NCBI GenBank assembly: GCA_003427395.1
Contig: BFEA01000035.1
Span: forward strand, 460,366-504,763
Direction: 5' to 3'
DNA from: Chara braunii
Lineage: Eukaryota; Streptophyta; Charophyceae; Charales; Characeae
Length of the DNA stretch: 44,398 nt
The translations under genes were made by a program, and so were the position numbers. Positions 9,710-20,194 of the stretch are shown piece by piece. Position 1 is the stretch's first letter, and each line of letters starts with the position of its first letter. A model generated the notes under the pieces. The model was not told the DNA's origin. It saw only the letters and a program-made list of their open reading frames with translations, and made no database searches.

Positions 9710-10149
9710 ACGACCCTTTGGCCCCAAATCTGTTACAGTCAACACATTTCTTTGTTGTGCTGAATTTGGGGGACACACGGCTAGTAGGGACATTCCTGTC
9801 AAGGGGATCTTGACTGGTCTTACTGCATGTTCTCACACACTGCCCCACGTCTGGCTCGGCGACCGTCTGCACCCCTCGAAATCTCCATTGCTGCAGTCAG
9901 TTCTCTTCGGCTGACTTATTCGTGTTACGTGTTCCATGTCAGGTTAGACAAGAGGGGATCTCCAACTAATCTGACCGGACCCTTTCATTACGTCAGTCCT
10001 CTCTGTGAATTGTTTTTATTTATTTATTTATTTATTTATTTCTGCTGTGTGGATGCCATTCTCAAAATCCAAATGAACTGCCGCTCCAGCTAGGAGTTCT
10101 ACCATCTGCTCTTTGTGATTTCTTTGTTTTTCTTTTATCTGAACTATCT
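9710..10149 (+). other. Leader of gypsy element 2
   Basis: Untranslated-looking DNA lies before the Gag start at 10150. It contains an ATTT microsatellite and several T-rich runs. No copy of the 3' LTR start (TGTAATGACC) is visible here, so the 5' LTR of element 2 is absent, rearranged or too diverged to see. Confidence 0.45.
10014..10040. repeat. (ATTT)n microsatellite
   Basis: About seven uninterrupted TTTA/ATTT units. A related T-rich, ATTT-like run precedes Gag of element 3 at 21987-22011. Confidence 0.95.
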
Positions 10150-11865
10150 ATGTCCTGTATTGAGACACGTGCGCAGAAAGCGGAAAGAGAGAGAAGGGAG
10201 AGAGAAGGTATTCTGTTTGAGAGTGTGACGAAGGAAAAGAGGAGCATTCGTCCAAACGTGAGCAAAGAGCGGACCCCTCTTGAGAGATCTACTGACACCC
10301 CATCTTCCAGCATGGCAGACATCTCATCTGCCCAATGGCAGGCCATGCTGGACTCAGCGGACGAGAGCGAGAAACCGTTCTTTCAAAAACTTTACGAGGA
10401 TGCAATACATAGAGAGAGGGAGGCAAATGCAGCAGCCAAAGCCACAAGTATTGTCGCGCAAGTGGTTCTCCTCAAGGTTCCACAGTCTAGTGATACCTGG
10501 TTCAAAGAGAAGCTAGCTGTTGCCGTAGCAGCCTTGGTTCAACTGCTGACCTTGGAAGATCTTGAGTCTCATGTGATAGTTCTAGAGCAGCGGAACCAAG
10601 AGCTGCAGGCTGAGATCGTAGGCCTCAAACAGGCCCAACTGACTACCTCTCGTCCTCCTAATCCTCGTCCTACTTCAGTCCCAGTCCCTCACCCTAACAC
10701 ACTCCTCATGCAGAGAGCAAACGGAACTGTGTTGAGCGCAGGAACCGGTGCCAACTCTTCAAGTGGCAGCGCCACCAGTTCTGCACTGGTCCCATTCCAA
10801 AATGCGGGAACATCAGGCCCAAAACGCCGCAATTCTTACTGGCGTACAATACATCGGTCCTATAGTGGACAAGAGGGCGGCCACACTGCCGTCCAAGTAT
10901 GACGGAAAGGGGGATATCACCTCTTGGATCAGCTCCATGCGGTCATACTTCGAGGTACTGCGAACACCGCAGAAAGATTGAAGTATGATCATGGGCACAA
11001 ACACTGAGCCCGCCGTACGGAGTTTCATAGAACTCCAAGCTGTTAGTGCAGGTTATGAAAGAATTACCTGACTGAGTGGTTGAAAGTAACTCACATACGT
11101 ACTCTTGAGGACCTCCTCATCGCACAGTATCAAGATAAGCACGCTGCGCTCAAAGCAAGGCTAAAGCTTGAGGTCCTTAAGGGCCAAAAGTGGAGGACTT
11201 CCATGCAGGCTTTGGAGCAGCATTTGACTAGTCTATTCACTACTCCAAACCTGGGATGGACTGATGTGTCTTGTATGGATGTAGTGATGGGAGTGGCCCC
11301 TGGAGATTATGTCTCCCAGCTAGGACTCGCGGAGCGTTGGACTTGGCATGAGATTTTGAATGATCTAGTCAACCTAGAAGCCAAGACCTAGCCAGGAGTG
11401 CGAAGACACCAGCTGCAGGTAAAACTTTACAACGCAAGTGGTACGGAAGCAGCAACCAGCTTGCCCTGCATGAACATCGGGAGGTTGAGGATCAGTCCTA
11501 TGCGGATGATTTGTCTCTAGATGACGATTTAGAGTCGGACTCCGATATGGGTTGTTCTACATCAGCCTTCGAGTCTGACGTCAACGAGGAAGAAAAATGT
11601 AATGCCTTTAAAAAAAGACTGTTTCAAGCAAGGGGCCTAAAAGTGGTTCGGCTAGGGAACCATAATCCACCTTCCCAAGAACGCAAAGATTCGTGAGGAG
11701 GCAGAGGATGCTTCCACCAAGCTTTGGGAAGCCCTCCGCATTAGTCAAAAGGAATGGGAAAGGAGATCCAAACTGCACATGTGCGTGCATTGTAAAAAGT
11801 TTGGGCAAGATGTGCACGATTGTTATCGTCTGCAGGGAAACAGGCAAAGGGCGTAGAGGAGATAC
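10150..11865 (+). pseudogene. Gag of gypsy element 2 (frameshifted)
   Basis: ATG 10150 opens 250 codons with a charged N-terminus (R-A-Q-K-A-E-R-E-R-R-E-R-E), an acidic M-A-D-I-S-S-A-Q-W-Q segment and a leucine-rich coiled coil near 10560-10640. The frame shifts near 10820 into a capsid segment (V-D-K-R-A-A-T-L-P-S-K-Y-D-G-K) and ends at TGA 10979. A third frame (11080-11391) continues with T-L-E-D-L-L-I-A-Q-Y. A zinc knuckle remnant, C-V-H-C-K-K-F-G-Q-D-V-H-D-C, sits near 11780-11821. It matches CX2CX4HX4C except that Gln replaces the metal-binding His. Confidence 0.8.
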
Positions 11866-12049
11866 CAACACTCTCTACAATAAGAGAACTTGTACCGTCA
11901 GTTGCAAGCCCCTCATAGGAGCCTCACCTGATCAACAACCTACTCTTGAAGCCCGGACTGCCGCCGAATCCAAAGCTGCTGCAGTCAAAGTTGTTTATAC
12001 TAAGCCTTGGGAGGAGTTTGAAGAAGTCAACTTCCACTCTCACCAAAAA

Positions 12050-12213
12050 CACTGGCTGCAGCTGAAGCAAGAACGTTGTGTTGAAAGAGGCGTGGATCTG
12101 ATTTTCTTTAAACTGCTCATTAACCACGGATACATCCGTGTGCTGATTGATAATGGTTCAACGACTAACTTCTTTTCTCCTAATGGAATTCGTAAGGCGG
12201 ACCTCAAAATGTA
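12050..12213 (+). pseudogene. Aspartic protease remnant of gypsy element 2
   Basis: The segment encodes Y-I-R-V-L-I-D-N-G-S-T-T-N-F, clearly the active-site loop of a retropepsin with D-N-G in place of D-S/T-G. A stop follows about 15 codons later. After about 12340 a L-D-K-C-P-F-D-A-R-like remnant is visible, so the rest of the domain is scattered over other frames. Confidence 0.7.
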
Positions 12214-12889
12214 GAAAGTGGAATTCCATAACCCTTGTCAGACCAGGTAGGCAACCAAGAGGTTGTCACTTCAACACATGCGGTCAAACGTGCGCGTGTC
12301 ACCTTTAACAAAGAAGGCACAATCACACATAAGTTGAACTTCTACATCTTGGACAAGTGTCCTTTCGATGCGCGGTCATTGGCTTGGGCTGGTTAAGGGC
12401 TCATTGTCTAAGGACCACGTGGGCGAATACTCAGTTCGCGGTGCATGATGCAAAGGGGAATGAGCGTACCGTTCTGTTGGACGAGACGCGGAAGTCCCTG
12501 GTGACTCTTTTGAGTGCAAACAAATTTTGCAGATCAGTGCGCAGGTGCAATGAAGCTGAGCATGTGCATGTAGCTCTTGTAAAGCCTCTTCGTGTGCCTT
12601 CTACTTTTGCTCCATTTTCTACCTAAAAAAATAATTATACTTCTACTACATCTACTTCTGTTCCATTTACTTCTACTGTAAGAAACAAGTCTCCTTCTGA
12701 TCCAACTACCTCGAATTCGGTTGTTATTGCTGTAAAATCTCAATCTGATTTTCTCTCTCTTGGTGAGGATGATCCTCCGCTGGAAGTCCAACAAACATTC
12801 GTCGTCTATTGGATCGCTTTCCGAAAGCTATGGCTGAACCGCGTGGAGTTCCCTAGTGTTGGGTCAAACACAACATCGAGATAATAGAA

Positions 12890-14155
12890 GAGAGTGTTCC
12901 TCCAAAGGGTTGCGTCTACCATATGGGGCAAGGCTAGTTGGAGGAGTTGATGAGACAAATTGACGATATGATTGATTGTGGATGGATTAGGCCTAGTGAG
13001 TCTGAGTTCGGTGCACCTATCCTATTTGTGCCAAAGAAAGGAGGCAAACTTCGAATGTGTATCGACTATCGTGGCCTAAATCATATCACTGGAAATAACG
13101 TTTATCCTTTGCCTTGCATAGATGATTTGCTAGATGTTGCAGGTGGGTGCAAGGTCTTCTCCAAGATCGACTTCGAGTCTGGCTACCACTAGATTGAAGT
13201 TGATCCAAACAACCAGCACAAAATTTCATTCAAAACACGCGATGGGTTGTACGGATTCATCGTTATGCCCTTCGGTCTCACCAATGCTCCAGCCACATTT
13301 TAGTGCCTCATGGACAAGGTTCTCCACCATCAGCTCAACAGGTTTGTTGTTGTTTAACTTGACGACATCCTAATTTTCAGCAAGTCCATGGAAAAGCACA
13401 TCAAGGCACCTTGAGGAAGTCTTATGGATTCTCAAGGAGGCACAATTGCACCTCAACTTAGAGAAATCTGAGTCTGGAAGGGACAACATCATCTATCTTG
13501 GGCACCGCTTGTCTGCAAATGGCCTTGAGCCTGAGGCAACCAAGGTCGAGGTCATACAAAAGTGGCCTCAACCGGCGAACGTACGTGACTTGCGTTCCTT
13601 TCTTGGTTTGGCTTCGTATTACCCAAAGTTTGCGCTTAAATTTTTGGTCACTACTCACCCACTCTCGAGACTAACAAGCAAAAATGCCACTTATGCGTGG
13701 TGTGAGAAATGCGAGACTGCGTTTCAAGCCTTGAAGAGGCTTTGATAAGTCATCCTATGTTGCGCCTTGCGGATCCCAACCTCACGTTGGTGGTCACTAC
13801 AGACGCGATCCAGTATAGGATTGGCGCAGTGCTGCAACAATATGATGGCGATGGTCTGCGTCCGCTCGAGTATTACAGCAAACGCATGCCCAACCACAAG
13901 GTAGCTACCTTCACATATATGCGTGAGCTCTATGCCTTGCGAGAGGCGCTCACACATTGGAAGCACTACCTCTTGCGTCATCACTTCACGGTTTACTCAG
14001 ATCATCAGACCTTGCTGTGGATTAAAACGCAAACTGATCTCTCTCCGACGTTGGCCCGCTGGTTGCATGACAATGATGTTTACAATTTTGAACTGAAACA
14101 CAAGAAAGGTTGTTATGTGTTGTGGATGCTTTGTCGCGTCATCCTGAGTTTTTGA
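12890..14155 (+). pseudogene. Reverse transcriptase and RNase H of gypsy element 2
   Basis: RT begins with [12 protein letters not shown], then [11 protein letters not shown] and [11 protein letters not shown]. Three in-frame stops follow: TAG 13190 after S-G-Y-H, TAG 13301 after A-T-F, and TAA 13355 exactly where the Tyr of Y-L-D-D should be (V-V-stop-L-D-D-I-L). A frameshift near 13405 leads into Y-L-G-H and F-L-G-L-A-S-Y-Y. Another near 13740 leads to the RNase H region, with V-T-T-D-A-I-Q-Y and Y-S-D-H-Q-T-L. The copy cannot make active RT. Confidence 0.88.
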
Positions 14156-15290
14156 CCTTCCATGTGAGCTCATATGGCCTCCGAAGGAAACTGAAGGAGG
14201 ATTTGGTCGAACACACTGCCAAGGATCTGGACCTTAGTCACATCCTTGAGCAGATCAAGGCTGACCCTAGCAGCCAGCCTGATTTTCACGAGTGCGAGGG
14301 TATTGTATTCCGACGCTATGGGAGGTTTGATCGTTTGTGTGTGTCCAACTATGCGCCTCTCCGAACTCATTTCTTGGATCTGGCACATGGTCGGAGTGGA
14401 CACTTCGGCTTTGAGAAGACTTATGAAAGTCTTTTGCAGCAGTTTGATTGGTCGGAAATGAAGGGATCTATCTACTCATAAGTTTATTGTTGAATGTCAA
14501 GTCTGTCAGAGAACCAAGGTCCATAGGCATAAGCCTTATGACCTGCTGAAACCCCTCCCTATCTCTGATGGACCCGGTGAGTCGGTTTCCATCTATTTCA
14601 CGAATATGGGAAAGGTAAGAGAGGGCGGAAATTCACAAGTCATGGTCATCGTAGATCGTTTTTCCAAATTTATGAATTTGATTCCTTTACCTCCTCATGC
14701 CCCAAAAGAGCTTGTGATCGATCAGCAGTACATTCTGTAGTGTGGCCACCCGAAAACTCTTGTGAGTGATCGGGACACCAGGTTCACTAGTAAAGATTTG
14801 AAGGATTTCATCTCTCAAATCTACGACATTAAACTCAACACGACTTCTGGTCGACACCCCGAAGCCAATGGTTTGACCAAGGAAATCAACCAGACCGGCA
14901 TTCAACTACTTCGCGCGTTAATTGTTCCTGATTAGAACACGTGGGACAAGGAAATACACAAAGTGAAGGGGTTGTACAACGACTTCATTCACTCCGCGAC
15001 TGGCGTGATGCCAAATCAGCTGCAATACGGTTGGCAACTGCACAATCCTCTCTCCTATCTGTTTCCCGATCAGTCACCTGGACTAACGCCCGACATGCCT
15101 GGTTACAATGCCAAGCATGCACGCTTGCTCAAAGTTGCTATCGTAGCAATGAACAAGCCTCAACATGCCATGATCAATCATGCTAACAAGCCGCGGGAAC
15201 CCGGGAATTTCGAAGTAGGAAGTTATGTCTGGATCCCTGGTTTTCGAAGAAGGAAGTTGTGTCTGGATCAAGATGTCTGAATTTTCCGAA
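14156..15290 (+). pseudogene. Integrase of gypsy element 2
   Basis: The zinc module (H-G-R-S-G-H-F-G, then C-Q-V-C-Q near 14494) is split by a frame change near 14480. In the core, the first acidic position reads V-S-I-Y-F (Tyr for Asp), the second is intact (L-V-S-D-R-D-T-R-F), and the third reads G-L-T-K-E-I-N (Lys where Glu is expected). Stops occur at TAG 14738 and TAG 14933. The C-terminal domain words G-S-Y-V-W-I-P and N-K-P-R-E-P-G are recognisable at 15188-15240. A partial local duplication of the W-I-P-G-F-R-R-R-K/V-S-G-S segment appears at 15213-15275. Confidence 0.85.
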
Positions 15291-15805
15291 GAATAGGGAG
15301 TATCATGAAAGCTTCTTTCATTGTACTATGGTCTTTAGCAGGTTCTGAAGGTGGTAGGAGATGACAAGTTTGGTCCTTCATACGCAATCGGCGTACCTCC
15401 TCATCTGTGTACGTATCCGGTCTTTCACGCATCCAAACTGTTCCCCCACATCGACGATGAAACTTTTCCCTTCCGAGATCCTATGATACCTCGTGCTATC
15501 AACGGTGGCCACGAAATAGACAAAATTGTTTCCCATGAAGGAAGAGGGAGGAACAGATAGTACAAAGTTCACTTCCTTTATCACCCGTTGAACGAGTTCT
15601 ACACGATAGATTGATAAGAGCTGCTAAAGAATGTTCCCCGTGTTGTTAACGCTTATGAACGAAAGATCGCAGATGGACAGACTGCTAAGTTTTCTGCAAA
15701 ACTCACTCCTCACGGTAATACCGAAACTCTAGTTCTGATCTACGCCTACAACGCATTTTGTGTCGACTCTGAAGGAGTTACTCGCTCGAAGGGACCTCCC
15801 TCTTG
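15291..15805 (+). pseudogene. C-terminal pol tail of gypsy element 2
   Basis: The segment encodes H-L-C-T-Y-P-V-F-H-A-S-K-L-F-P (15402-15446), homologous to the tail of element 1, then Y-K-V-H-F-L-Y-H and R-V-V-N-A-Y-E-R-K. TAG 15558 interrupts at a position that is Gln (Q-Y-K-V) in element 1. The coding remnant runs to within about 15 bp of the polypurine tract. Confidence 0.75.
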
Positions 15806-15817
15806 AGAGGGCGGTAC
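15805..15817 (+). promoter_or_regulatory. Polypurine tract of gypsy element 2
   Basis: GAGAGGGCGGTAC directly precedes TGTAATGACC. A purine-rich run abutting a TG-starting LTR is the plus-strand primer arrangement of Ty3/gypsy elements. Confidence 0.75.
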
Positions 15818-16480
15818 TGTAATGACCCGCCAAAACACAGACAGAGAACACTGCTGATTTTTGGGATTTGCCGCTAGAATGTATGCCTTGCTGAGATTCC
15901 CGCATTCTGTTGTGATCTCTTAGTCTGTGTATGTGCGTGCCTGTCTGAGTCCTTGTTGGCCTGAGTGTCCGTGTGACCCACAAGGGTACTTGTTGGTTGA
16001 AAGGCCCCGTCGGGCCGGTACTTACCTGTGGCTGTGACTTTGAGGGTTGCAACGGGGAAAACACTCAAGTAGCGGGGGTAGGCCGCGACACTTGAGCAGC
16101 AGGAAAAACACTCGAGTAGCAGATAGGCCGGTACCACTCAAGTAGTGGTAGAAGTGTCGGGTACTGGAGGCAGAGTAGAAGAAGACAAAAGTTGGCATTT
16201 TTAGAGGCCCAGTAGCGGTAGGTTAGAGGTAGGCCGGTACCAATCCAAGTAGCCCGAGCCAAGGGCCTGTCCGGACGATATCGGAGCCTGCAATGATGTT
16301 TCCCTCCGAAAGGGAGGAGGTACCGGTTGCTGGGAGGCCACTCTGCCTAGGAAGTCACCGCCCAAGAGGCCAGTAGGCCGCTATATCTTCGGGAGGGACA
16401 AGCAGCTCCTTCTCATTTGCAGTGTGTAAGGATTGGCAACATACTGCTGGAGCCAAGCGCTGGACTTGGGAGCGCTGCCT
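15818..16480 (+). mobile_element. 3' LTR of gypsy element 2 (start clear, end not)
   Basis: It starts with TGTAATGACC after the polypurine tract. Inside are repeated words CACT(C/T)(A/G)AGTAG (near 16056-16145), a small hairpin CCTCC-GAAAG-GGAGG (near 16303) and TATAT at 16382-16386, a possible TATA box. The 5' partner was not found, so the right boundary is only estimated. Confidence 0.6.
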
Positions 16481-16699
16481 GGAGGCGGAGAGCCGCTGGG
16501 CGCTCAGCCTGGCTATGGCAAGCAGCCCAGCCTAAGGAGGAGGAAGAAGGGGGCGAAGGAGGAGAGTGGCGAGGTACCTACCTGGCTATGGTGGACACCA
16601 TCTTCATCACCTTGATTGGCACTGCATCTGGAAGGCCCCAGTTGGGGTAGTGCCACACCAAGGAAGCTCGAGGCAGAGTCAGGCATGGCGGCTTAGTGA

Positions 16700-16781
16700 G
16701 CAGCAGCATAGCTGCTTTGTGTTGTCTTTTGGACAGGAGTGCAGCGCCATAGCTGCTTTGGGTTGTCCTTTGGACAGGAGG
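16700..16781. repeat. 41-bp tandem duplication
   Basis: Units 16700-16740 and 16741-16781 share CATAGCTGCTTTG(T/G)GTTGTC(T/C)TTTGGACAGGAG with few differences. Confidence 0.9.
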
Positions 16782-17021
16782 GCAGGGCCCTTAGTAGTCC
16801 ACCATAGCCTAGGCACGTGAGAGGAGGAAGAAGGCGGAAGCCACGACTATGGTGGACATGTTGTTGTGTCAGCAGTAAGAGGGAACTTCGGATACTGATT
16901 CTGGTTCATCCACTCATTGTTATTATTATTATTATTGGAAGAAGAATCAGATTGGCGAAGTGGAGGAGGAGGAGGAGGAAGGTGAAGAGAGGAGGGGGAT
17001 TTGTCATTGGTCTTGCTGGTG

Positions 17022-17025
<4 letters not shown>

Positions 17026-17053
<28 letters not shown>

Positions 17054-17058
17054 CTTCC
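17026..17058. repeat. (CTT)n microsatellite
   Basis: About eleven CTT units. A TTA run (16919-16936) and a GGA run (16966-16980) lie nearby. Confidence 0.95.
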
Positions 17059-18147
17059 TCTCTTCTTTGGTCTCTATCAAATTGCAAGTGCTTTCTTTGT
17101 TTCGCAATTGGGTGGCATTGTCGTTGATTGTCAAGTTGCACTTTGGAAATGACCAGGATCGTAACAGAGTTGTTGTGCTTACATACGTCCTTTGTAACTT
17201 TGCATGCTCTTTTGTGCAGGTGCAAGCAGGTATTAATGTGTTTGTGGACAGATCTGCTAGCCATCAAATGGACTTGCCCGCAAATGGGGAGGTTTTAGAA
17301 AAATATAGGACACCCAATTGCAAGGGACCTGACTGTCCACAACTTGCCAGAGTGTATCACATTGCTTGCCAAGATATCATTCACACAAATTATGAAGCTT
17401 CACACAAAGCAAAGCCGAGATGGGATGAGAACCAAGGTAGCGCAGCTTATATTATCACAACAACATTATAAAGAGTATCTCGAGTTCAAGAGTAAAGCGC
17501 CGATTAGTATCACAAGTCTCCCTTGGTCATCAACACCACAGGGGCCTGGCTCTGCCAGCGCCTCCTCCAGATGACAATGCAGCGCGGAACAGTAAGTATC
17601 CACCATAGCCAACTCAGGAACCTGTCCCTCTCTCTCTCGTCTTGCTCTTCTCTCTCAAGATCCCTTACCTTGGTCCTCTCATCCGACCATGCATGCACAC
17701 TCCTACTACGAGAATCTACTCTGAACGCTACTCACTGAAGACTACCTCTAACCCTTCTACATCTACTAACATGCTGGCGCAGCTATGGCTGCTTCTGCCA
17801 GCCAGCGCCCAGCCCCTTCTCTCTTCTTGCGCAGCTCCTTCTGCCAGCGCTTCCCCAGCATGCTAGCACACAAGTGCTTTCAGCACTTCCACGCAACAAT
17901 GCCACTGGAGGTCTGTCGTGTGGGGAGGCTGGCCTGGTTTCTGATACTGCTGGCCTCCCTTCACGAGGTCTGCATTGGCACACTTGGGTCTTCCCTGTCC
18001 CAGACCTCTGCAATGTGTGTCCCAGTACCTTTTCCTTCAGGGTCTGCTGCTGCTGCGGCCTTCAGGCCTGAATTTCAGACTTGGGGTCTGAACCTAGACC
18101 TCATGTTGGACTTCGACTGGACTGAGACCTGATCTTTGACTTTCCTT

Positions 18148-18270
18148 CGAACAGACACAACTTCAGTACGAACAGACACACCTACTGCCCGAACAGACAC
18201 ATGCACTGCACAAACAGACACATCTCCTGCTTGAACAGACATGACTTGCACACCCTCTGGACGAACAGAC
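18148..18270. repeat. 21-bp minisatellite around CGAACAGAC
   Basis: The word (C/T)(G/A)AACAGAC begins at 18148, 18169, 18190, 18211, 18232 and 18262, giving a strict 21-bp period for five units and then a 30-bp step. Read on the minus strand the units encode a V-S-V-(R/C/Q) heptad pattern in a 115-codon frame. That is a direct consequence of a 21-bp period, and I do not call it a gene. Confidence 0.9.
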
Positions 18271-18600
18271 GTGTCTGCCACAATTGAATACTGCAACTGT
18301 TCGTCCAGGGGCACAACCATGACCTTTAACATGACTTTTGCTTTAGTTAGGATGTGACTTTTGACCCAGAGAACATGCCTTTTGATCTGCTTTTCACGAG
18401 GGCTCTGGCCGAGTGACCCCACTATGCTGCATTCGTCATTCAGGGTCTGAATCGGGTAAAGGCCCTTTTACAATTGTGGACAGAAGCACAAAATTATAAG
18501 CCCTGGCACGGACAGCCTTGAAAGTTTGCTGACAGAGGGACAGAAGATAAAGCAGGGATTTCAAAGCAATTCCAGGGACAAGTTCTACCCGGCAGGATAA
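18271..18600. other. No recognisable feature
   Basis: Plain non-coding sequence between the minisatellite and the LTR-like segment. No domain, RNA gene or strong repeat was seen. Confidence 0.4.
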
Positions 18601-19746
18601 GAGGCATAGTGAACCTGGGTTCTGGTGTACACCTGGACAGGATGCACTGTAATATGTCTGGTGCCGACAGACTTTGAAGTCCTCATCTCCTCAAGGGTAG
18701 CTGCCTCCCAGGCCCGCACATATAATAGAGGAGGTTGGTTGACATGGTGTTTCCTTCAGTGCAAATTGCTGCCAGTATACTGCTTTGAACAAGAAGGGTT
18801 TTCTGGGAGCTCCACACATCTGCAAGGATACGAGTCCTCGGCATGCCCGTATGGGGCCGCTGCAAGCATTCTGCCCAACCCAAGTGAAGGCGGGCCCTGT
18901 ATTTCAAACAGGCTTGAATGTTGCAAAATTTGCCAGCCCTGGTGGGCGCCAGACAATTACCACGCGCCAGTTGGTTACATATGCGCTGCTCGTCAGCATC
19001 AGAATCTTCCGTGAGCCTTCCAGGCTCTTCTGTTCTTGACTTGGAAGCTGGCGTCTCGGCCTATCAGGAAGCAGGGAACACCTCACTGGGCGCTGGGTGG
19101 TTGGGTGCGCCTGACTGCTGCGGGCCCAGGCCACTGTCTGAACGGGACTGGCCGCAGACACTTTGGCCCAACATGAAGCTATTGGGCACACGGGCCTCCT
19201 AGTCAAGCAGCCAACAGGACAGGACGCTTTCCATATAGAGAAGGGTCAGGCCACGAGTGAAGCATTCGGGCACTTCGTGCATTGCGGCAATGCTGCCATT
19301 GTGGGCGCTGGTTAACTGCTGATGGAGAGTCTGAAGTGCATAGCCGGGCTGGAGCTATGGAAAGCCAGTGGAGGTGGTGGTGGTCTTTGTGGACTATGTG
19401 GTTGAGTGTGGGTGAAGTCAAGGATGGGCGAGAGAGAGTGAACGGGAGATTGATGTGAGAGCACATACCTGGTCCTGGTGGAGGACTACATGTCGGCATC
19501 TGCATATACCTTGGTTGCTGCAGCTGACGTCAGCTGGTTGCTTTGTCATTTTTGTAGGCTAGTATAGTAGCTGTAAGATTGCAGTCTGGGCGCTGCGCAC
19601 GAATACGGGAAAGAGAGTACATTGTTGATGGTGGTGAGAGAGGGCTTTCATTGAAAATTCAGTTCGCTGCTTCGGTTGTCCTTTGGTGTGATATCAGTGC
19701 ATTCTGTGAGGAACAAGCCCTCAAGGGGCCCTATCAGACATCACAT
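18601..19746 (+). other. Degenerate relative of the element 3 LTR
   Basis: Several word blocks occur here and again in the same order in 19747-20765: AAGTGAAGGCGGGCC(C)TG (near 18882 and 19789), ACGCGCCAGTTGGTT (near 18961; ACGCCAGTTGGTT near 19868) and GGCCCAGGCC (19124 and 19921). Indels and substitutions are frequent. This is most likely an old related LTR. No gene is recognised. Confidence 0.45.
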
Positions 19747-20129
19747 GTTCTGGGCTAAGGCCCCCAGCAAGCCGAGTGCCCGCCAGAAGTGAAGGCGGGC
19801 CTGAATATTCATCAGAGGCCAAAATTCGACATTTCCATATGTGGTTGGGTAGTCAGGCTCTCGCAGCACGCCAGTTGGTTGGGTAGACGCGTGAGCCTCA
19901 CTAAGCTGCGTCATACAGTTGGCCCAGGCCTTGACAGTTGCGCCTGGGCACATACACAAAGCAGGGCCGATACATTTGGAAAAGCAGCACTACCTACGCA
20001 CCTGCCTGAGAGCCCTGCACAGATGCAGTAAACAGCCCAAGTCCGGAGACTCAGGCCGTGCCCAACTGAAAAGGGCCCAGACCCTCAACTGTAGTCTCGG
20101 GCCCGGGCGCAGGGTCTGAGGCCCATCCG

Positions 20130-20147
20130 GAAGCTACTGGAAGCTTC
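20130..20147 (+). promoter_or_regulatory. Heat-shock-element-like array in the LTR
   Basis: The sequence reads GAAgcTACtgGAAgcTTC: four 5-bp-phased modules of the GAAnnTTC type with a single mismatch (TAC for TTC). The 14-bp perfect palindrome CTGGAAGCTTCCAG (20137-20150) covers the last two. It lies about 40 bp upstream of the TATA-like box. Heat-activated LTRs with such elements are known in plants (ONSEN); function here is inference. Confidence 0.5.
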
Positions 20148-20186
20148 CAGCCAGGCCACACACAGCATCCAGGAGGCTGCCACTTC

Positions 20187-20194
20187 CATAAAAG
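20187..20194 (+). promoter_or_regulatory. TATA-like box of the element 3 LTR
   Basis: CATAAAAG, downstream of the heat-shock-like array. The match is weaker than the TATAAAT of element 1. Confidence 0.35.

Larger units (their letters stand above)
10150..15817 (+). mobile_element. Ty3/gypsy retrotransposon 2, internal region (decayed)
   Basis: Gag, protease, RT, RNase H, integrase and a C-terminal tail appear in gypsy order on the plus strand, ending at a polypurine tract (GAGAGGGCGGTAC, near 15805-15817) next to the LTR start TGTAATGACC. This copy is more damaged than element 1. RT carries stops including one inside the catalytic motif, and two of the three integrase acidic residues are changed. 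Confidence 0.9.
16481..18147. other. Repeat-rich stretch without a recognisable gene
   Basis: A 41-bp duplication, GGA, TTA and CTT microsatellites, and recurring CCATAGC/GCTATGG words (16581, 16746, 16847, 17602) occur here. Open frames through the microsatellites give runs of Lys, Phe or Leu and are not real genes. GAGGTACCTACC near 16570 resembles GAGGTACGTACC near 20447, so this may be LTR-derived. Confidence 0.5.

Noticed and set aside
17001-17267. Open frames with poly-Phe, poly-Leu, poly-Glu or poly-Lys
   Set aside because: They are direct translations of the CTT microsatellite in different frames.
18075-18422. Minus-strand 115-codon frame with heptad repeats
   Set aside because: The heptads follow automatically from the 21-bp repeat period, and there is no other gene evidence.
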